The position numbers and the translations under genes were made by a program. From Symbiodinium natans (lineage: Eukaryota; Sar; Dinophyceae; Suessiales; Symbiodiniaceae): a DNA stretch of 10,647 bases. The notes beneath the pieces were generated by a model. It was not told the DNA's origin, made no database searches, and saw only the letters and a program-made list of their open reading frames with translations. Shown piece by piece: positions 7,169 to 10,647 of the stretch; position 1 is the first letter of the stretch, and the number at the start of each line of letters is the position of its first letter. The stretch is taken from the NCBI GenBank assembly GCA_905221605.1, contig CAJNDS010001697.1:1-10647 (forward strand). The letters are read 5' to 3'.

Positions 7169-7835
7169 GGAAGCTCATGGAAACCCTCGCTGAAGCTTCT
7201 GACATCTTTTTCCAAAGCCGCAAAGCATGAGAAAACCAATCGAAACCCCGCGGAGATTTTGCAGGAACCCTCACAAAGCTCCACTGGAAGCTTTAAAGAC
7301 CTGCGCACGACCTATATAAGAAAACCCACAGAAACCCCGCGGAAACCCTCACACAGCCCTAAGAAACCCACGGAAACCCCTTCAAAGCTGTCAAAAACCA
7401 TGGAAAACCCACGGTAACCTTCACAAGACAATAGAAAAACCTTCCGAGAGCTTCAAAAACCTACGCAAAATCTAACAAAACCCACTGAAACCCCGCAAAC
7501 CTTAGAAAACCCCAGGGAAACCATCTGAAAGCTTTAAAAAACCAAGGCAAAACTTGACAAACCCACGGACATCCGCGGAAACCCTCACAAAACTTTAGAG
7601 AAATTCAAGGAAAACCTCCGGAAAGTTCAAAAACTGCACGAAATCCCACGGAAACCCTCACGAAACCCTTGAGGAACCTACCAAAACCATCCAATAGGTT
7701 TTAACACATGCACGAAATCTAAGGAAACCCACGGAAACCCCCAGAAACCCCGCGGAAACCCTCGCGAAACTGTAGGAAACCCAGGGAAACCCTCCAGAAG
7801 CTTAACAAACATGAACGGAAACCCTGCGGAAACCC
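7169..7835 (+). repeat. A4: long degenerate A array (667 bp)
   Basis: Longest A array. Its right end (7599-7835) matches A2 and A3. The left part is a degenerate repeat of about 75 bp whose phrase is roughly CCGCGGAAACCCTCAC followed by AAARCTTTA and an A-rich half. GAAACCCTCRC-like landmarks end near 7190, 7274, 7352, 7424, 7587, 7661 and 7765. It suggests an older, diverged array from which the shorter A2 and A3 derive by deletion. No coding frame is kept. Confidence 0.85.
7313..7320 (+). promoter_or_regulatory. Isolated TATATAAG, TATA-box-like
   Basis: An 8-bp match to a eukaryotic TATA box inside the degenerate part of A4. It is not present in A2 or A3 because that segment is missing there. 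Nothing downstream resembles a gene, so chance in an A-rich array is the likelier explanation. Confidence 0.12.
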
Positions 7836-8893
7836 CTTTATCAGGACTGGATTCACCCTTTGGCAATTTACAAAGTTATTAAAGGACAGGTGCAGGAAAA
7901 CCGCCACCCAATCACCGCACGCCAATGTCAGTATTATACTACCGGTGGTCCCCTAAAGGGTGAAGGACGCAAGAGGTGTTCTTCTGCTTCTGGCGAGGAC
8001 CTGTGTCAACCGGAGCGCCGAAGCTGGGGCATGCCTGCCATACGAATCAATGGTCGCTGACCGTCTAAGAAGCACTTCGCGCCTTCAGGCAGAACGTCAA
8101 GGTACACATTTTGGTCTTTCACCAATCGGGTTCAGAAAAAGGAATACAGTCTACGTCTGCCTGGCTTCGCCGTCCACGTCACAACTTGCTATAGAACAAG
8201 ACTGACTTCCTGCCTCAGGGTTCATGTCAGACTCAACTGACTGAAGGCATGACTGGTTTCTTGCACCCAAAGCTTTGACCCCGCGCATGGCTGTTGCTAC
8301 AACCATACACAGCTAGGCCACCAAGCAGCGCACGGATGAGCTTGGACACCTCCGGCCGCGCACCGGCCGGCCGCGCCTGCGCTCTCGCATCGCCAAAAAT
8401 CGGCCTTGAAGACCTCGGCAACCTCCTCCACTGAGTACTTCGCTGAGCGAGTTGCGAAGGGCTTGCGACACCTTGGAAGCACAAACATGGACCCTACGGA
8501 CTATGTCTGGGCACTTTTTTCGGCCAACAAATCAGGCTCCGACGTGGCAGACATGGCGCAAGTACGCTAGCTGTGGCCTAGGAGCTGCTTGAGGCAAGAG
8601 AGCGCTCAGCGAGCAGCGGCTCAGATGCAATCTGTTGAAGACACATGGCCCGTAGGCGCAAAACTTAGCAAAAGTCTCTGAGAGTCTTGCAGATCTCAAG
8701 GCATCTTGAAAAAACAATCCGGCACAAAATCCAGCAAAACAGGTCTACGTGCAAACAAAAGCAAAAGTACATTGCAAAAATAGCAAACAAACGCAATTCA
8801 ACGCAAATCTCCGAAATCTCCTGTAACCAAGGAACAACATTTAGGGCTGCTAAACACAAGCTAAAAGACAACCGCATGAAAGTGGCCTCCACA
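7836..8893 (+). repeat. B4 module (1058 bp, with 20-bp deletion and 9-bp swaps)
   Basis: Fourth B copy. It lacks 20 bp just after the GC patch (CCTGCG joined to CTCTCGC at about 8380), gains 9 bp net at about 7995 (GAGGACCTGTG in place of CA), and loses 9 bp at about 8238 (CCCAAGGAC). The GC patch is kept at 8352-8376 and the boundary arm GTGGCCTCC is at 8882-8890. Open frames seen in other copies are shifted here, which supports a non-coding reading. Confidence 0.9.
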
Positions 8894-9374
8894 GTTGCAG
8901 CTCCCTTTCTGCTGCAGCATTACAAAAGCAAGCAGCTGCTTCGGACAAGCCCCTGATCCCCAAGCTTATGTTCTGCACGCTGCTCCCCAACGTTCCTGGA
9001 ACAAGGGCAGGCACAGGCACGCTGACGAGACCCAGCTGCGTGAGCCCAGGGCTCAAACTTGCGACCCCAAAAAATGGGGCCGTCTCGCGACCCCAAAAAT
9101 GGGGCCACGAAATGCACCCAGCTTCCCTTATTATAATGTGTAAATACATGAAAAGGCTGGAACTGCGACCCCAAAATTGGGGCCGCCTGGCGGCCCCAAT
9201 TTTGGTGTCGCTAAATCTGCATTTTTCGAGCCCCTGCGCTCCCCAGATTGCGACGCTACAGCAACTCTGACCCACAGGCAAGCTCCTAGCGTGGAGAATT
9301 TTTTTTTTAAAGAACAACGACCCTCCACAGGCAGCTTTCTTGCGGAAGTGATCAACATAATAGAAACGGGCACC
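8894..9374 (+). repeat. C7 monomer (481 bp)
   Basis: First monomer of unit 4. It mixes both variant sets: CAACGTTCC and CAGGCACAGG as in C4/C5, but CCACGAAATG and CCTGCGCTCC as in C6. Such mosaics fit gene conversion or unequal exchange. Paired hairpins 9063-9106 (second one begins CGACCCC rather than CGGCCCC), 43-bp palindrome 9167-9209, T-tract uninterrupted. One extra G (9375) separates it from C8. Confidence 0.95.
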
Positions 9375-9375
9375 G

Positions 9376-9831
9376 GTTGCAGCTCCCTTTCTGCTGCAGC
9401 ATTACAAAAGCAAGCAGCTGCTTCGGACAAGCCCCTGATCCCCAAGCTTATGTTCTGCACGCTGCTCCCCAAGGTTCCTGGAACAAGGGCAGGCGCAGGC
9501 ACGCTGACGAGACCCAGCTGCGTGAGCCCAGGGCTCAAACTTGCGGCCCCAAAAATGGGGCCACGAAATGCACCCAGCTTCCCTTATTATAATGTGTAAA
9601 TACATGAAAAGGCTGGAACTGCGACCCCAAAATTGGGACCGCCTGGCGGCCCCAATTTTGGTGTCGCTAAATCTGCATTTTTCGAGCCCCTGGGCTCCCC
9701 AGATTGCGACGCTACAGCAACTCTGACCCACAGGCAAGCTCCTAGCGTGGAGAATTTTTGTTTTTAAAGAACAACGACCCTCCACAGGCAGCTTTCTTGC
9801 GGAAGTGATCAACATAATAGAAACGGGCACC
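9376..9831 (+). repeat. C8 monomer (456 bp, one hairpin lost)
   Basis: Monomer with a clean 25-bp deletion: the two GCCCCAAAAATGGGG hairpins are collapsed to one (9545-9562). This fits slippage or recombination between short GCG repeats at the deletion edges. The 43-bp palindrome is kept at 9623-9665 with one G-to-A change (GGGACC). T-tract interrupted by G as in C4-C6. Confidence 0.95.
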
Positions 9832-10314
9832 GTTGCAGCTCCCTTTCTGCTGCAGCATTACAAAAGCAAGCAGCTGCTTCGGACAAGCCCCTGATCCCCA
9901 AGCTTATGTTCTGCACGCTGCTCCCCAACGTTCCTGGAACAAGGGCAGGCACAGGCACGCTGACGAGACCCAGCTGCGTGAGCCCAGGGCTCAAACTTGC
10001 GACCCCAAAAATGGGGCCGTCTCGCGGCCCCAAAAATGGGGCCAGGAAATGCACCCAGCTTCCCTTATTATAATGTGTAAAACATGAAAAGGCTGGAACT
10101 GCGACACCCCAAAATTGGGGCCGCCTGGCGGCCCAATTTGGTGTCCGCTAATCTTCATTTTTCGAGCCCCTGGCTCCCCAGATTGCAAGCTACATGCACT
10201 CTGACCCACAGCAAGCTCCGTAGCGTGAGAATTTTGTTTTTACAGAAACACGAAACCCTCCACCAGGCAGCCCTTTTTCTTGCGGAAGTGATCACATAAA
10301 TGAAAACTGCAACC
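9832..10314 (+). repeat. C9 monomer (483 bp, right half rich in indels)
   Basis: Last monomer of the window. The left half (to about 10077) matches the C4/C5 variant set closely. From the AT island onward it gains many one- and two-base insertions and deletions, for example GACACCCC, GGCCCAATTTGG, GTGTCCGC and CCTGGCTCC. Paired hairpins 10001-10043 are intact; the palindrome (10103-10145) is damaged. The cause is either decay or poor consensus. Confidence 0.9.
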
Positions 10315-10454
10315 GGGAGCCCACACCCCACGCGGACGTGACTTTTGCACACAAAGCGGGGGACCCAGAAATCTGGCCTCGGAAACACAATTCCTGCGCA
10401 AAGACCCGACAATATGGAAAACCTACTCGGACCTACTCCTGCGAAAAATACAGC
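10315..10454 (+). repeat. D4 module (140 bp, degraded)
   Basis: Recognisable D copy with the long-class 10-bp addition and continuation into E2. It carries many small changes: the boundary arm reads GGAGCCCAC (one mismatch), AAGCGGACCC is AGCGGGGGACCC, and GGAACAATTTCC is GGAAACACAATTCC. It continues the indel burst that starts in C9. Confidence 0.85.
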
Positions 10455-10647
10455 TGGGTTAGCCCCAGCGGTCACTTCTGATTCTCCCTGCGCCATCATC
10501 ATCCACCTCCGCAACCTCACCTGGCAGCGCTGCAAAGCCGCACGACACACTGCGCCTCTTGCATCTTGCCTATCTGGACGAGCGCCGACCGCATCATGTG
10601 ACAAATTCCAAAGCTTGAAGTAACGCTGAGGAAATCCATGGTGCCAT
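10455..10647 (+). repeat. E2 module (193 bp visible)
   Basis: Second E copy, cut by the window end at GGTGCCAT. It equals E1 plus exactly two 12-bp insertions, TATCTGGACGAG (10571-10582) and CATGTGACAAAT (10595-10606), which flank a shared 12-bp stretch. Otherwise only a few substitutions. Confidence 0.88.

Larger units (their letters stand above)
4395..7835 (+). repeat. Higher-order repeat unit 3 (B3-C4-C5-C6-D3-E1-A4), long class
   Basis: Longest complete unit, 3441 bp. It has three C monomers of exactly 481 bp each and carries the extra segment 7000-7598 (E1 plus a long stretch of degenerate A repeats) that units 1 and 2 lack. B3 has a 53-bp deletion relative to B2 that removes the GC-rich palindromic patch. 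Confidence 0.95.
7836..10647 (+). repeat. Higher-order repeat unit 4 (B4-C7-C8-C9-D4-E2), runs off the window
   Basis: Fourth unit, cut by the window end inside E2. It has three C monomers and an E block, so it is of the long class like unit 3. C8 has a 25-bp internal deletion, and C9 and D4 are dense in small indels. Its following A array is not visible. Confidence 0.93.

Noticed and set aside
1-10647. rRNA, tRNA, snRNA, dinoflagellate spliced leader or CRISPR array
   Set aside because: Looked for by recognisable core phrases on both strands; none found. The regular repeats vary in unit length and spacer identity in ways unlike CRISPR.

Overview
The window looks like nuclear DNA of a eukaryote. 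It is filled end to end by a complex higher-order tandem repeat, and I find no protein-coding or RNA gene I can support. Every open frame is short, overlaps open frames on the other strand, and is broken in sister copies. CpG is not visibly depleted, which argues against a vertebrate or a heavily methylated plant genome. A protist such as a dinoflagellate is a guess I cannot prove: no spliced-leader, snRNA, rRNA or tRNA sequence was recognised.

Layout: four head-to-tail copies of a composite unit, ordered A (GGAAACCC-rich array), B (about 1.06 kb), C (a 481-bp monomer repeated in tandem), D (about 130 bp), with an extra E block in two units. Unit anchors (start of B) are at 81, 2462, 4395 and 7836, giving unit lengths of 2381, 1933, 3441 and at least 2812 bp. 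Length varies for two main reasons. The C monomer is present 2, 1, 3 and 3 times. A 599-bp segment (7000-7598, E plus part of A) is present in unit 3, and its E part is seen at the end of unit 4, but the segment is absent from units 1 and 2.

The C monomer is unusually rich in short palindromes. It holds a 43-bp near-perfect palindrome with a single central T, a direct repeat of two GGCCCCA-AAAA-TGGGGCC-type hairpins, and three smaller palindromes, followed by a T-tract. Each C array is bracketed by a 9-bp inverted repeat (GTGGCCTCC at the end of B, GGAGGCCAC at the start of D). The A array carries AAA tracts about every 10-12 bp inside a looser repeat of about 75 bp.

Best reading: a satellite-like or mobile-element-derived repeat array that evolves by unequal exchange, slippage and deletion at palindromes. 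Whether it has a chromosomal role (centromere, spacer, replication or recombination site) cannot be told from the sequence. The last C and D copies (about 10078-10445) carry a dense burst of one- and two-base indels that may be assembly error or local decay.
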